Shown: positions 8,655 to 16,835, counted from the stretch's first letter. The stretch: DNA of 64,000 bases from an uncultured Christensenellaceae bacterium (GCA_910588015.1 CAJUOK010000004.1:1-64000); one strand, 5' to 3'. Notes: a model not told the origin generated them from the letters alone. Made by a program: numbers and translations.

Positions 8655-8981
8655 ATGAAAAAATCTTCGCAAAACAATCAAGGCTTTTACAATTGGAACA
8701 ACAGCGCAAATACCTCTTTTAGCAATTCGTCTTTTGACTTTTCGCCATCGAACGAAAATAATTCTTCCCAACCGTCGCTGGAAAACGAATTAAACAAGTA
8801 TTCGCATATGTCTGAAGAAAGGCTTATGCAAGAAATGTTTTCGCTCGTCAACGAAGGCAGACAAAACGGAACGCTTGACAATCAAAAACTCGAAGAATTT
8901 TTTAATTCCGCAAGCTGTATGTTGAGCAGCGAACAAATAGTCAAATTGAGGTCTCTCATAGATATGGCAAAGCAAAACTAA
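8655..8981 (+). CDS. Small Asn/Ser-rich protein with conserved-looking C-terminal helices, unknown function
   Basis: A 108-aa protein. Residues 1-45 are low complexity (Asn, Ser, Phe); residues about 48-108 look like a folded helical domain (SEERLMQEMFSLVNEGRQNG...MLSSEQIVKLRSLIDMAK). I recall related unnamed proteins with this tail in other Clostridia but know no function. SD AAGGAG is well placed. The stop codon lies inside the terminator hairpin at 8966-8990, so this is the last gene of the transcript. Confidence 0.75.
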   Translation: MKKSSQNNQGFYNWNNSANTSFSNSSFDFSPSNENNSSQPSLENELNKYSHMSEERLMQEMFSLVNEGRQNGTLDNQKLEEFFNSASCMLSSEQIVKLRSLIDMAKQN

Positions 8982-8994
8982 CGCTTTGCCTTTT
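8966..8994 (+). terminator. Intrinsic terminator overlapping the end of the Asn/Ser-rich gene
   Basis: GGCAAAGC (8966-8973) and GCTTTGCC (8983-8990) form an 8-bp perfect stem followed directly by TTTT. The stop codon TAA (8979-8981) lies in the loop. Confidence 0.75.
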
Positions 8995-9082
8995 CTAATC
9001 TTTAATATATACTTAAAAACATAAAACAACTTTATAAAATTATTTATTGCGAATAATAAAACTTATTTTATTAAATATATCA

Positions 9083-9790
9083 TTATAACATCGAATATAT
9101 TTTCTGTCTCAATTCGTTGCTTTTCTCACTGTAAACGTCTCTGCCGTCGCGGCTCATATTTATATCCACAACGCCCTTTAAATTCACACACTGTCCTTCG
9201 CTTCTGTCAAGTATACATACCCTATCCGCAATAGCCAACGCTTCTTCTACGTCGTGCGTCACAAATATAGCCATCTTATCTTTTAACAGCGGAATAAGCA
9301 TTTGAATTATTTCCTTTTTGAGTTTAATATCAAGTCCTTTGAACGGTTCGTCCATAAGAAATATATCTGCGTCAGTCACCGCCGCCCTTGCAATCGCCGC
9401 TCTGCTTGCCTGTCCTCCGCTGATATTGCGCGGATAGGACTTGCGGCAATCTTCCAATTTAAGTTTTGCAATAATATCGTCGATGCGTCTTTGAACGGCG
9501 TTTTTATCTGCGCCAGCAGGCAATACTAGTCTTACGTTATCCTCTACGCTCATTGACGGTATCAGTCTCGGCTGTTGAAAGACATAAGCTATTTTCGAAT
9601 TTTCGCCTTGAACTTCAATCTCTCCGCTGTAGTTGAGCAAACCGCTTATGCAGTTGAGCAAAGTTGTCTTTCCCGCGCCGGAACCGCCCATTATGCACGT
9701 CACGCTTCCTGCGTCGATATTCAAATCGAAATCTTGAAATATTTTTTTATCGCCGTAAATAAAGCATAACTTTTTTATATTCACAGCCAC
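9083..9790 (-). CDS. ABC importer ATP-binding protein (SsuB/TauB/ThiZ-like)
   Basis: A 235-aa ATPase of the nitrate/sulfonate/taurine/thiamine-precursor importer class. Walker A is GGSGAGKT (residues 35-42), the signature is ISGGQ, Walker B is IFLMDEP and the H-loop VTHD is intact, so it should be active. The start chosen is the GTG at 9790, with AGGA seven bases upstream; a second GTG at 9784 overlaps the permease stop by four bases. The open frame to 9865 lies inside the permease gene and is not needed. It is the last gene of a regulator-SBP-permease-ATPase operon. Confidence 0.9.
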   Translation of the reverse strand: MAVNIKKLCFIYGDKKIFQDFDLNIDAGSVTCIMGGSGAGKTTLLNCISGLLNYSGEIEVQGENSKIAYVFQQPRLIPSMSVEDNVRLVLPAGADKNAVQRRIDDIIAKLKLEDCRKSYPRNISGGQASRAAIARAAVTDADIFLMDEPFKGLDIKLKKEIIQMLIPLLKDKMAIFVTHDVEEALAIADRVCILDRSEGQCVNLKGVVDINMSRDGRDVYSEKSNELRQKIYSML

Positions 9791-10542
9791 TTCACCGTCC
9801 TTTTTTCTATTATTGCGACAAGCCCCTCTACCAAAGCTCCCATAACCACCGCTACCAACGTCCAAGCCAACAACGAAGCCGTGTCGAGATTTATCTTGGC
9901 AAGTTGCATATACAATCCCATACTTTCTGCCGTCTGCGCCAAAACTTCTGCGGCAATTACGAGTTTTAAATTGAGTCCTATAGAGCTTTTGATACCCGTA
10001 AACAAAGTCGGGGTCATTTGAGGAATATATATCCTGAAAATCAAACGCTTTTTATCTATCTTGTATACCTTTGCCATTTGCAACAAATCTTTATCCACGC
10101 TATCCATAGCTCCGCACATACAGGTATATAACATAGGAAAGATAACGCAAAACGCAACGGCAACAGTCGCTTGAAAAGAATTAAACCATATAAGAGTCAA
10201 TAATATCAGCGAAATAGTCGGCAAAACACGTATGACTGCCACTATCTGCGCAAAGGACTTTTTGAGAGGTCTGCACAACTTGGTCAACAATGCCAAAACC
10301 GTCGCGACGCCAAAAGACAAGATATACGCCAAAGCGGCTCTAGCCAAAGTGCCGAGCGCAGCTTTGTAGAAATCGACGTCGCCCAAAAGCGCAAAGAATT
10401 CTTTGAACACACTACCCAAAGAAGGCGCAATCAGCTCAACGCCTACGGCTTTTGATACTATTGCATATATTGCAAAAATCAACAAAGTCGTAAATATCGG
10501 AAGCGTAATATCAAGTATTTTATATATTTTTTTCGTCGTCAT
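9781..10542 (-). CDS. ABC importer permease (SsuC/TauC/ThiX-like)
   Basis: A 253-aa inner-membrane permease with about six transmembrane segments. The EAA loop region that contacts the ATPase (AKVYKIDKKRLIFRIYIPQM, about residues 155-174) is recognisable for the BPD-transport family. The start used is ATG 10542. In-frame TTG and GTG codons to 10566 overlap the end of the binding-protein gene and have no SD; translational coupling to that gene is likely. It partners with the binding protein at 10557 and the ATPase at 9083. Confidence 0.87.
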   Translation of the reverse strand: MTTKKIYKILDITLPIFTTLLIFAIYAIVSKAVGVELIAPSLGSVFKEFFALLGDVDFYKAALGTLARAALAYILSFGVATVLALLTKLCRPLKKSFAQIVAVIRVLPTISLILLTLIWFNSFQATVAVAFCVIFPMLYTCMCGAMDSVDKDLLQMAKVYKIDKKRLIFRIYIPQMTPTLFTGIKSSIGLNLKLVIAAEVLAQTAESMGLYMQLAKINLDTASLLAWTLVAVVMGALVEGLVAIIEKRTVKWL

Positions 10543-10556
10543 AATCTTATAATGCT

Positions 10557-11564
10557 TCACTTCCAAATATAAAAGCCGTCGCTCGGTAACTTTCCGCCTA
10601 TAGAATTGGCGTTGACAGCCAATACTGCTTCTAACGTGCGTTCATAATACGCTCTGCCGTCGACGTCGGCAACGATTGTTTTTATATTGCAACGCTCAAT
10701 CACTTGAGAGGTCATAGTATTCGGAAGCGAGCTTTGCGGATAAATCTCTTTGATATTGCTTATAGCTTTTGCGGGGTCTTGCAATATGCTCTGCTGATTT
10801 TCCATAAAAGCCTTAATAAGCGCATCTACAAATTGATTATCTTCACATATGCTTTTGCGAGCTATAAGCACGGCTTGCGCATATCCCTTTTCTCCGCCGT
10901 CTTTTCCCCATATCGCCTGCAAATCCAACACCTCTTCAAAGCCTTTTGCCTTAGAATTGGTTACGGCAGGCTCTGCATACAGACCGAATACCAGTTCGCC
11001 TTTTGATTTAGCATAAGACAACTTGGAAATAACTTCGCTGCCGTCCGCGCAATACTTTATCGCCACCTTGCCTTCGATTGCGCTTTCACTCACAGTATAC
11101 GGCACGTTTGCGTCTGTCAGAGCCGTTTTGAATATAGTATCGGGCACGCCCGACTGCCCTATAGAAAAAACTAATTTACCTTTCAAATCCTCAAGGGATA
11201 TCTGCCCGCAAGGTATACTTGAAGTCATATATAGATTGCCGTTGGTAACAGTTGCCAAAAGTCTGTAATCCACTCCCGAGTTGAACATCTTTGCCGCGAT
11301 ATTAGCGGGCACGATAGCTATATCAACGTCGCTTTTTGCGGCTTCTTGATTTATTACAGCCGAAGACACAACCTTTTTTGTTATCTGACGCGACTCTCCT
11401 CCGACCGTAATATTAGACGGCAGTTGCGCTATTGCCAATGCGGGCGCTCCGTCGGGCACGACCAACGTATACCCCGTTTGCGCATTGGTGTTGCACGCGC
11501 CTAAAGTCATTATGCCGATAAGAGCAATCAAAACGATAATTATTGCAGAAATAAATTTTTTCAT
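10557..11564 (-). CDS. ABC importer substrate-binding lipoprotein (NMT1/SsuA-like)
   Basis: A 335-aa binding protein anchored as a lipoprotein: signal peptide with lipobox LGAC and lipidation Cys24. The mature part begins with VPDGAPALAIAQL and later SIGQSGVPDTIFKTAL, typical of periplasmic-binding folds in the nitrate/sulfonate/thiamine-precursor group. The ligand cannot be told; no TPP riboswitch or thiamine gene is adjacent. SD AAAGGAG is well placed. It is the second gene of the operon that starts with the TM1266-like regulator. Confidence 0.87.
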   Translation of the reverse strand: MKKFISAIIIVLIALIGIMTLGACNTNAQTGYTLVVPDGAPALAIAQLPSNITVGGESRQITKKVVSSAVINQEAAKSDVDIAIVPANIAAKMFNSGVDYRLLATVTNGNLYMTSSIPCGQISLEDLKGKLVFSIGQSGVPDTIFKTALTDANVPYTVSESAIEGKVAIKYCADGSEVISKLSYAKSKGELVFGLYAEPAVTNSKAKGFEEVLDLQAIWGKDGGEKGYAQAVLIARKSICEDNQFVDALIKAFMENQQSILQDPAKAISNIKEIYPQSSLPNTMTSQVIERCNIKTIVADVDGRAYYERTLEAVLAVNANSIGGKLPSDGFYIWK

Positions 11565-11596
11565 AACGCTTTCTCCTTTATTATTTTACTGTTTCG

Positions 11597-11848
11597 CTAT
11601 ATTTCAAACGCCGTAACGGCAGACTTAACGTATATATTGTCAAGTTTGCCTAATTTACCCGTAAGAGCGGAAATCTCTTCGTTGGTACCTTTGACGATAA
11701 CGCTTATCGCGCTCACTCCGCTTTCTTTATCGGGCACGCCCATACGTCCTACGATAATGTCGCCGTAAGAAGAAAGCAGATTTTGAATGGCAAGCGCCGA
11801 GGACTTGTCCCTCTTGAGCACTATGCCGATTACTCCTATTCTTTTCAT
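11597..11848 (-). CDS. TM1266-like iron-only hydrogenase system regulator
   Basis: An 83-aa protein with the ferredoxin-like beta-alpha-beta pattern of the TM1266 family (KRIGVIGIVLKRD, IIVGRMGVPDKESGVS, LTGKLGKLDNIYVKSA). Family members usually sit beside [FeFe]-hydrogenase maturation genes (hydE/F/G), hence the family name; the molecular role is not settled. Here it heads an ABC-importer operon instead. The start is ATG 11848, five bases after AAGGAG; the upstream in-frame extension to 11902 runs through a terminator hairpin. Confidence 0.85.
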   Translation of the reverse strand: MKRIGVIGIVLKRDKSSALAIQNLLSSYGDIIVGRMGVPDKESGVSAISVIVKGTNEEISALTGKLGKLDNIYVKSAVTAFEI

Positions 11849-11870
11849 AAATACTCCTTTGGAGAACAAC

Positions 11871-11895
11871 AAAAAACTCTGCAAAATTGCAGAGT
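11871..11895 (-). terminator. Intrinsic terminator or attenuator ahead of the TM1266-like gene
   Basis: A perfect 9-bp stem (ACTCTGCAA/TTGCAGAGT, 2-nt loop) is followed on the minus strand by TTTTTTG. It lies 28 nt upstream of the TM1266-like start codon, so it either ends transcription from the S41 protease gene or acts as a leader terminator for the importer operon. Confidence 0.65.
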
Positions 11896-11969
11896 AAAAC
11901 AAAACTATTGTCTTGAATTTTGTCCTACTCTCCGAATTATCATCGATTTGGAATTAATTTTATTATGCG

Positions 11970-11998
11970 CCGAGCCGACGAGAGTGTCAACGGCTCGG
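11970..11998. terminator. GC-rich stem-loop after the S41 protease gene
   Basis: CCGAGCCG and CGGCTCGG form an 8-bp perfect stem with a 13-nt loop, 24 nt past the S41 stop. The T-rich side (AGTTTTATTTTG) is on the plus strand, where there is no gene, so it may work in both directions or only stabilise the 3' end. Confidence 0.5.
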
Positions 11999-12021
11999 AG
12001 TTTTATTTTGTTTATGCGACG

Positions 12022-13458
12022 TCAATACCCAAGGATTTCCATCGCTCTTTTTGTGCAAGCGTCCGTCTTATAATCAGTCAACAGAGCGTCGATATAATTA
12101 TTTTCCGAAGCATTGCTCGAATATATAGGAGTGAATCCCTCTCCGTGAATACATTTTTCCCACACCATTTTTCCGTTAGCGTCGGCAGTGGGAACGTAAT
12201 ACGTTCCGTTGGTGACGTAAAGATAATCGCCTGTGGACAGCTCGAAAACCTTTTGCGCAACGCCTTTGCCGTACGTCGTAGTGCCTACGATTTTTGAGTC
12301 GTTATAATATTGCAACGCTCCAATTAAAGCCTCTGAAGCAGAAGCCGACCTACCGTTGCAAAGCACTACGACCTCAAAATCCTTTACTTTATTGCCAATC
12401 GGGAACGCCGTGTAAGGATTTTGGGAATTAGCGTAATCTTCTTTGCTAGAATATACGATATTACTAACCTTTTTCCCATTGCCCGCATTAGATACCAAAT
12501 TAATTATAGGCAAAGCCTCGTCTTTGGGATTATTAAGCAAAAACTGCGCCATATATTCCAACGTCGTTGAATTACCACCGCCGTTATTACGCAAATCCAA
12601 TATCAACTTTTTATTGCCGTTCTCAATAAACTCATTTACGCATTGCGCAAATTCCGTAGTAGTATTTTCGGAAAACTCCAATACTTTTATAATGCCTACG
12701 TCTTCGGTGTGTTTGTAATAAAACGCCGTCTTACTTTGCAGTTGAGTCTTTTCCATATAAAAACCATAATAGCCGTCTGAATATACCCCGTTGCCAAGAT
12801 ATTTTTGAATCAAAAATATCGCTTCTTGGTTCTTCTCGACTATTTGACGCAAATATTGCGCGCTTGCGTTTTCCACGCGATAGATAAGTTCTTTTTTCTC
12901 GCCGTTTTGCTCTTCTTGAGCTATAATTCCGTAAAGCTTGTCGCCTTCGTTGATATATACATTTGTCTCTTTATTGTCAAAATCGGCGTCAACGTTTAAA
13001 TTTTTGTCAAACTTATAATATGCCTTTGTTACCCAAGACGGAGATTCCGGCTGAACAAATGTTATGATATGCTCGTTGAAAATATTACTAGAAATACTGA
13101 ACCCGTAAGTACCCGAAATAACGTCGCTACCGTTTTTCTTTACTATACCCGAAAAATTATCCAGCGAACCTGCAAACGCGCTGGCGGCAATCTCTTGAAA
13201 TTCGTCCCAGGAAATGTCCTTATAATAGTATTTTTTCATTAATTCATACGCTTCTTGCATAAGAGGCATATCTTTTTGCATTCCCGTATTGGCGCCGATA
13301 ACTATACCCAACGCAAAAACCGAACCCAAACAAAATATCAGCAAGACTGTTACTATCGCAATAATCTTAACGCTTATTTTATTTTTCGAAGCCGTCGCAA
13401 CGGCAGGATTGTTAAAATCCTCTTTATCGAATACACTTTTCAAATCCGTATTATCCAA
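12022..13458 (-). CDS. Membrane-anchored S41 family C-terminal processing peptidase
   Basis: A 478-aa tail-specific serine protease. One transmembrane anchor lies at about residues 29-56, so the catalytic part is outside the membrane. FAGSLDNFSG matches the family's conserved N-terminal block. The catalytic dyad is Ser373 in NGRSASASEA and Lys398 in TYGKGVAQ, exactly 25 residues apart as in Prc/CtpB; LDLRNNGGG is the conserved strand. A PDZ domain is not obvious; GDKLYGI near residue 170 may be a divergent remnant. The start is TTG, six bases after GAGGTGG. Substrate unknown; CtpB-like sporulation roles are possible but unsupported here. Confidence 0.9.
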   Translation of the reverse strand: MDNTDLKSVFDKEDFNNPAVATASKNKISVKIIAIVTVLLIFCLGSVFALGIVIGANTGMQKDMPLMQEAYELMKKYYYKDISWDEFQEIAASAFAGSLDNFSGIVKKNGSDVISGTYGFSISSNIFNEHIITFVQPESPSWVTKAYYKFDKNLNVDADFDNKETNVYINEGDKLYGIIAQEEQNGEKKELIYRVENASAQYLRQIVEKNQEAIFLIQKYLGNGVYSDGYYGFYMEKTQLQSKTAFYYKHTEDVGIIKVLEFSENTTTEFAQCVNEFIENGNKKLILDLRNNGGGNSTTLEYMAQFLLNNPKDEALPIINLVSNAGNGKKVSNIVYSSKEDYANSQNPYTAFPIGNKVKDFEVVVLCNGRSASASEALIGALQYYNDSKIVGTTTYGKGVAQKVFELSTGDYLYVTNGTYYVPTADANGKMVWEKCIHGEGFTPIYSSNASENNYIDALLTDYKTDACTKRAMEILGY

Positions 13459-13562
13459 AATTCCACCTCATATTTATCATATATTATTGCCTTCGTCCAA
13501 ATTTAAAATACTATTTTTATCCTTGCAAATTTTATGGACGATTTGGCACACATTGTATAAAT

Positions 13563-14507
13563 CTATCTGCAACTCGACGATATAAGTCTTTCGTTTTTTA
13601 AGTCGTAATAAAACTGTTTTACTGCGTCTGATTCCGATAACCCCTCTATTTCCGCGTCGCCGTCAGTATTTTCGCTTTTTACGGCAAAACACACTTCTTT
13701 AGAGACGTAAATATCGTTGATAGGCGCGTCTACAAGATAATTCTTGCCGTATAGACAAGCGCAATACGTTCCGTCTTTATTTTTCGACAGCCGTCCTACG
13801 TGCAAACCGTACCCTGCAAAAATTGCGCTTTCCATATTCAACGGAAGCCTTTGGATGTCTTCTGCAGAAATCGCAGTCAAAACTTGATTATGCGAAAGTA
13901 TCACAATCGCCCGATTTGTTATGGCTTTGGCAAATTGGATATCTTTAGTAGCTATAAGAGCCGTTTTGCCATACAGCTTATCTTTAAGATATTCCCAAAC
14001 GCCAGTCTTTTCGTCATTTGAAAGTCCTTCCCACACGTCGTCAATAAGATATATCTTTCTTTCGACGGAAAACAACCTTGCCAAAATCAACATAGCCTTT
14101 TGTAAATCGCTCAACGACTCTACAGTATCGTCGGCGGAAAATCCGCAGCGAGCGCTCACGTTAGAAATATAACTGTCGATACGGTCTTGAGAAAGCTTTC
14201 TTAACGACATCGGAAAACTCAACACTTCTCCGACCGTCGACTTACGCTTAAGAATATCGGCGTCAAACGTATATCCGATATTGATATCTTTTTGCGAAAT
14301 TTCTTTAAGCTCTATACCGTCAAGCAATATACTGCCGCTATATTCCTCGAGCTTACACAACGTCCTCAACAAAGTCGTCTTTCCGAAGTCAAACCGACCG
14401 TATATCGGTATGCAGTCTCCTTCGTTAAGCGTAAGATTAAAGTCATTTATTTCAAACTCGGAACCAATATACTTTATATCGACTTTTCTTGCCTCAAGCA
14501 CTGCCAT
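13563..14507 (-). CDS. Stand-alone degenerate ABC ATPase
   Basis: A 314-aa protein with one ABC domain (residues about 1-215) and about 100 residues of unassigned C-terminus. Walker A is complete (GRFDFGKT, residues 37-44). Three other elements deviate: the signature reads LSDLQ (132-136) rather than LSGGQ, the Walker B catalytic Glu is Asp157 (IYLIDD), and the H-loop His is Lys188 (IATKD). It may bind ATP but hydrolyse it poorly. No permease is adjacent. There is no SD; a TATAAT ends exactly 6 nt before the ATG, so the mRNA is probably leaderless. Function unknown. Confidence 0.8.
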   Translation of the reverse strand: MAVLEARKVDIKYIGSEFEINDFNLTLNEGDCIPIYGRFDFGKTTLLRTLCKLEEYSGSILLDGIELKEISQKDINIGYTFDADILKRKSTVGEVLSFPMSLRKLSQDRIDSYISNVSARCGFSADDTVESLSDLQKAMLILARLFSVERKIYLIDDVWEGLSNDEKTGVWEYLKDKLYGKTALIATKDIQFAKAITNRAIVILSHNQVLTAISAEDIQRLPLNMESAIFAGYGLHVGRLSKNKDGTYCACLYGKNYLVDAPINDIYVSKEVCFAVKSENTDGDAEIEGLSESDAVKQFYYDLKNERLISSSCR

Positions 14508-14513
14508 ATATAT

Positions 14514-14542
14514 ATTATATTACCGCGACGGTTAAATTACAA
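14514..14542 (-). promoter_or_regulatory. Promoter giving a leaderless mRNA for the degenerate ABC ATPase
   Basis: TTGTAA (14537-14542), a 17-bp spacer and TATAAT (14514-14519) on the minus strand, followed by six bases and the ATG at 14507. The usual +1 position falls on the A of ATG. Confidence 0.65.
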
Positions 14543-14582
14543 GTAAAATATTTTTAAATATAGGATTTAAGAGATTAATTTA

Positions 14583-14623
14583 TTGAACTATGTTCAAAAT
14601 GCAATAAATTGAACATAGTTCAA
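14583..14623. repeat. Paired 15-bp palindromes forming one 15-bp stem
   Basis: Two palindromes of form TTGAAC-n3-GTTCAA lie at 14583-14597 (n3 TAT) and 14609-14623 (n3 ATA on the reverse reading), 26 bp centre to centre. They are also exact reverse complements of each other, so RNA across them forms a perfect 15-bp stem with an 11-nt loop. The site is 10 nt past the HAD gene stop and about 80-110 bp upstream of the ABC ATPase start. It could be a terminator (though no T tract follows) or a double operator. Confidence 0.7.
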
Positions 14624-14633
14624 AATTCGACAA

Positions 14634-15296
14634 TTACAGCAACTCTTCAAAACTTTTTATATAATATCGACACATATCGGCAAATTTTGTATTGCTGTTG
14701 GACGACTCGTCATATACTCCGCAAAATTCAAAACCTCCGCTTTTTGCTCCTTGTATAGCAAGCGGAATATCCTCAAACACCATACAATATTGAGGTTCTA
14801 CTCCTATTTTGCTTGCGGCAAGCAGATATATATCGGGAAAACCTTTGCCGCGCTCCACCTCGTCCGCGGTTGTCAGTGGGCACTCAACTCCCAAGGACTT
14901 GATGTCGAGTCGGTTGTTGACAAGGCAAGGAAGCGCAACCTTTTTGAACAGCGTAGTGGCAAAACACACCCTCACACCGTTATCTATGAGTCGCGTTATA
15001 AATCGATACGCTCCGTCTTTCAATCTTATATTGTTGGCATACTCGCGAGAGACCATCTCTATCCACCTTTCTTTTATTTGCTCGACGCTTTGATTGAGAC
15101 CATATCTTGTCTTGGTGTACAACGCCGCCTCGTTGAAATGCATTTGATGCACTGCCTCGGTATAATCGGGGGTAACGTCTATTCCGTTTTCGGCAAGAAA
15201 ATATTCATCAACTTTTAGCCAAACCCAGGACGAATCCAAAATAGTTCCGTCAAGGTCGAATATTGCGCCCTTTATCTCTTTGTCGAAAATTTTCAT
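14634..15296 (-). CDS. HAD superfamily phosphatase (beta-phosphoglucomutase-like)
   Basis: A 220-aa HAD-superfamily hydrolase that should transfer or release phosphate from a small metabolite. The nucleophile motif is FDLDGTILDS (residues 13-22); an alpha-helical cap follows (residues about 22-90). The motif II Thr is in FATTLF, the Lys motif in GKGFPD, and the acidic motif in VFEDIPLAIQGAK. It resembles beta-phosphoglucomutase-type phosphatases; the substrate is not readable. A strong SD (AGGAGG) precedes the ATG. It lies just downstream of pgi, which fits a sugar-phosphate role but does not prove it. Confidence 0.88.
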   Translation of the reverse strand: MKIFDKEIKGAIFDLDGTILDSSWVWLKVDEYFLAENGIDVTPDYTEAVHQMHFNEAALYTKTRYGLNQSVEQIKERWIEMVSREYANNIRLKDGAYRFITRLIDNGVRVCFATTLFKKVALPCLVNNRLDIKSLGVECPLTTADEVERGKGFPDIYLLAASKIGVEPQYCMVFEDIPLAIQGAKSGGFEFCGVYDESSNSNTKFADMCRYYIKSFEELL

Positions 15297-15313
15297 ATGC
15301 CTCCTATTAATAT

Positions 15314-15343
15314 TCGAGCCACTCGGAATTCCGAACGGCTCGA
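15314..15343. terminator. Stem-loop between pgi and the HAD gene
   Basis: TCGAGCC and GGCTCGA pair around an inner TCGG-AATT-CCGA stem. The only T-rich flank (TTTCTACTT) is on the plus strand, so its use as a terminator for minus-strand pgi is uncertain. Confidence 0.4.
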
Positions 15344-15376
15344 TTTCTACTTAATAATATTTAGTTCAAGTTAGTA

Positions 15377-16792
15377 TTAAATAATATATTTATTTTGCTT
15401 TTGAGGAGCATTGGCAAGTTCCGTTCTCTTTTCGTCGTATCCCGGTCTGCCCAAGAGCGCGTAAGTAGCGTTCTTGCCTTCCTCAACTCCTGGCTGATTA
15501 AACGTGTCGATATTGAGAAGCGCGCCCGCATAAGCCGTCTGCAACATAAAATACATCAAAAGCTGTCCAAGCGTAAATTCGTTGAGAATTGGGAGCATAA
15601 CCGTGTAATTGAGCTTTCCAGCTTTGGTAACGGCATATTCGGTAGCCTTGCGTTCTGCCTGAATAAGTTCATTCATAGTGTGACCGCAAAGGAAGTTGAC
15701 GTTGGGATACTCCTCGCAACCTGCGGGAATTGCCACCGTAGAGCGATATTCGTCCACACCTATAAAGGTTATAACCTTGTCAAAAGGACCTTCCGCATAG
15801 AGCTGAACTTGCGAATGTTGGTCGGTTACGCCGAGAGCCTTGACGGGAGTTTGACCTACGTTGCAGTCCTTGCCGTTCAACGTCTTGTTCTTTCCGAGAG
15901 ATTCAGCCCAAAGCTGCGCATACCAATCGGCAATAAACTTAAGTCCGTCGGCATACGGCATCATAACTCCTATATTCTTACCTTTTTTCATAGATATATG
16001 TTGTAGCGCCGCAGTCATAAGAGCCGAATTCTTTTTGATATTATCGCTTGAACATTCTTCCATCATAAACTTCGCGCCTGCAAGCATACCTTTTATGTCA
16101 ATTCCGACCACTGCCGCGGGCAACAAACCAACCGGACAAAGTTCGCTAAATCTGCCACCTACGCCGTCGGGTATATAGAACGTCTTGTAATCTTCTTTGA
16201 CTGCTATCTTAATCAAATTGCCTGTATTTTTAGAAGTCGTGGCAATAATATGGTCTTTTGCCTTATCTCCCAACTTTTCTTTCAATATATTATTGATAAT
16301 AAGATATTGCGTCATAGTCTCCGAAGTAGAGCCCGACTTAGTAACGACGTTAAACATTGTCTTTTTTACGTCGATTACGTCCAAAAGAGCAACCATTCTT
16401 TCGGGGTCAACGTTGTCTTCCACATAGAATTTAGGACCTTTGCGCAAACGCTTTGGCAAATCGTTGTAATGCATATGACAAATAGCTTGGAAAGCCGCTA
16501 TCGGCCCCAAAGCGCTTCCGCCTATACCCAAAACTACGAAATACTCGAAATTTTTGCGTATATTTTTAGCGGTTTCCAAAATATCTTCGACGATTTCGTC
16601 TTGATTGTAAGGAAGCTCCGCCCAGCCCATCATTCCTTTACCTTTTCCTTGCTCAACCGAATCAAAGGCTTTCGTCAATTCGCCGCCGAGCGCAGCGATT
16701 TCCTCTTCGGTAATACCTTCTTTACCCAAAACGGACGACATCATATTATTGTAATCCAATCTGATTTTCATTGTTTTTTTGCTATAACGCAT
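15377..16792 (-). CDS. pgi: Glucose-6-phosphate isomerase
   Basis: Interconverts glucose-6-phosphate and fructose-6-phosphate in glycolysis. The 471-aa protein has the PGI blocks VVLGIGGSALGP (about residue 90), VVTKSGSTSETMTQ (about residue 150) and PDGVGGRFSELCPVGLLP (about residue 210), and it has the length of the short Firmicutes form. The start is ATG 16792 with AGGAGT seven bases upstream; the internal Met8 has no SD. It follows the TIM-barrel isomerase gene by 43 nt, with a small hairpin (CGGTC-ATTA-GACCG) in between, and is probably on the same transcript. Confidence 0.97.
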   Translation of the reverse strand: MRYSKKTMKIRLDYNNMMSSVLGKEGITEEEIAALGGELTKAFDSVEQGKGKGMMGWAELPYNQDEIVEDILETAKNIRKNFEYFVVLGIGGSALGPIAAFQAICHMHYNDLPKRLRKGPKFYVEDNVDPERMVALLDVIDVKKTMFNVVTKSGSTSETMTQYLIINNILKEKLGDKAKDHIIATTSKNTGNLIKIAVKEDYKTFYIPDGVGGRFSELCPVGLLPAAVVGIDIKGMLAGAKFMMEECSSDNIKKNSALMTAALQHISMKKGKNIGVMMPYADGLKFIADWYAQLWAESLGKNKTLNGKDCNVGQTPVKALGVTDQHSQVQLYAEGPFDKVITFIGVDEYRSTVAIPAGCEEYPNVNFLCGHTMNELIQAERKATEYAVTKAGKLNYTVMLPILNEFTLGQLLMYFMLQTAYAGALLNIDTFNQPGVEEGKNATYALLGRPGYDEKRTELANAPQKQNKYII

Positions 16793-16835
16793 ATTTTTAC
16801 TCCTATCGGTCTAATGACCGCAATTATTTTTATAT

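Noticed and set aside
9785..9865. Longer N-terminus of the ABC ATPase
   Set aside because: It overlaps permease coding sequence; the ATPase fold begins at the GTG starts at 9790/9784.
10557..11564. Assigning the binding protein to thiamine precursor uptake
   Set aside because: No TPP riboswitch or thiamine gene is adjacent, and the family covers several ligands.
14583..14623. LexA (SOS) boxes
   Set aside because: The Gram-positive box needs GAAC-n4-GTTC; both sites here have a 3-base spacer.
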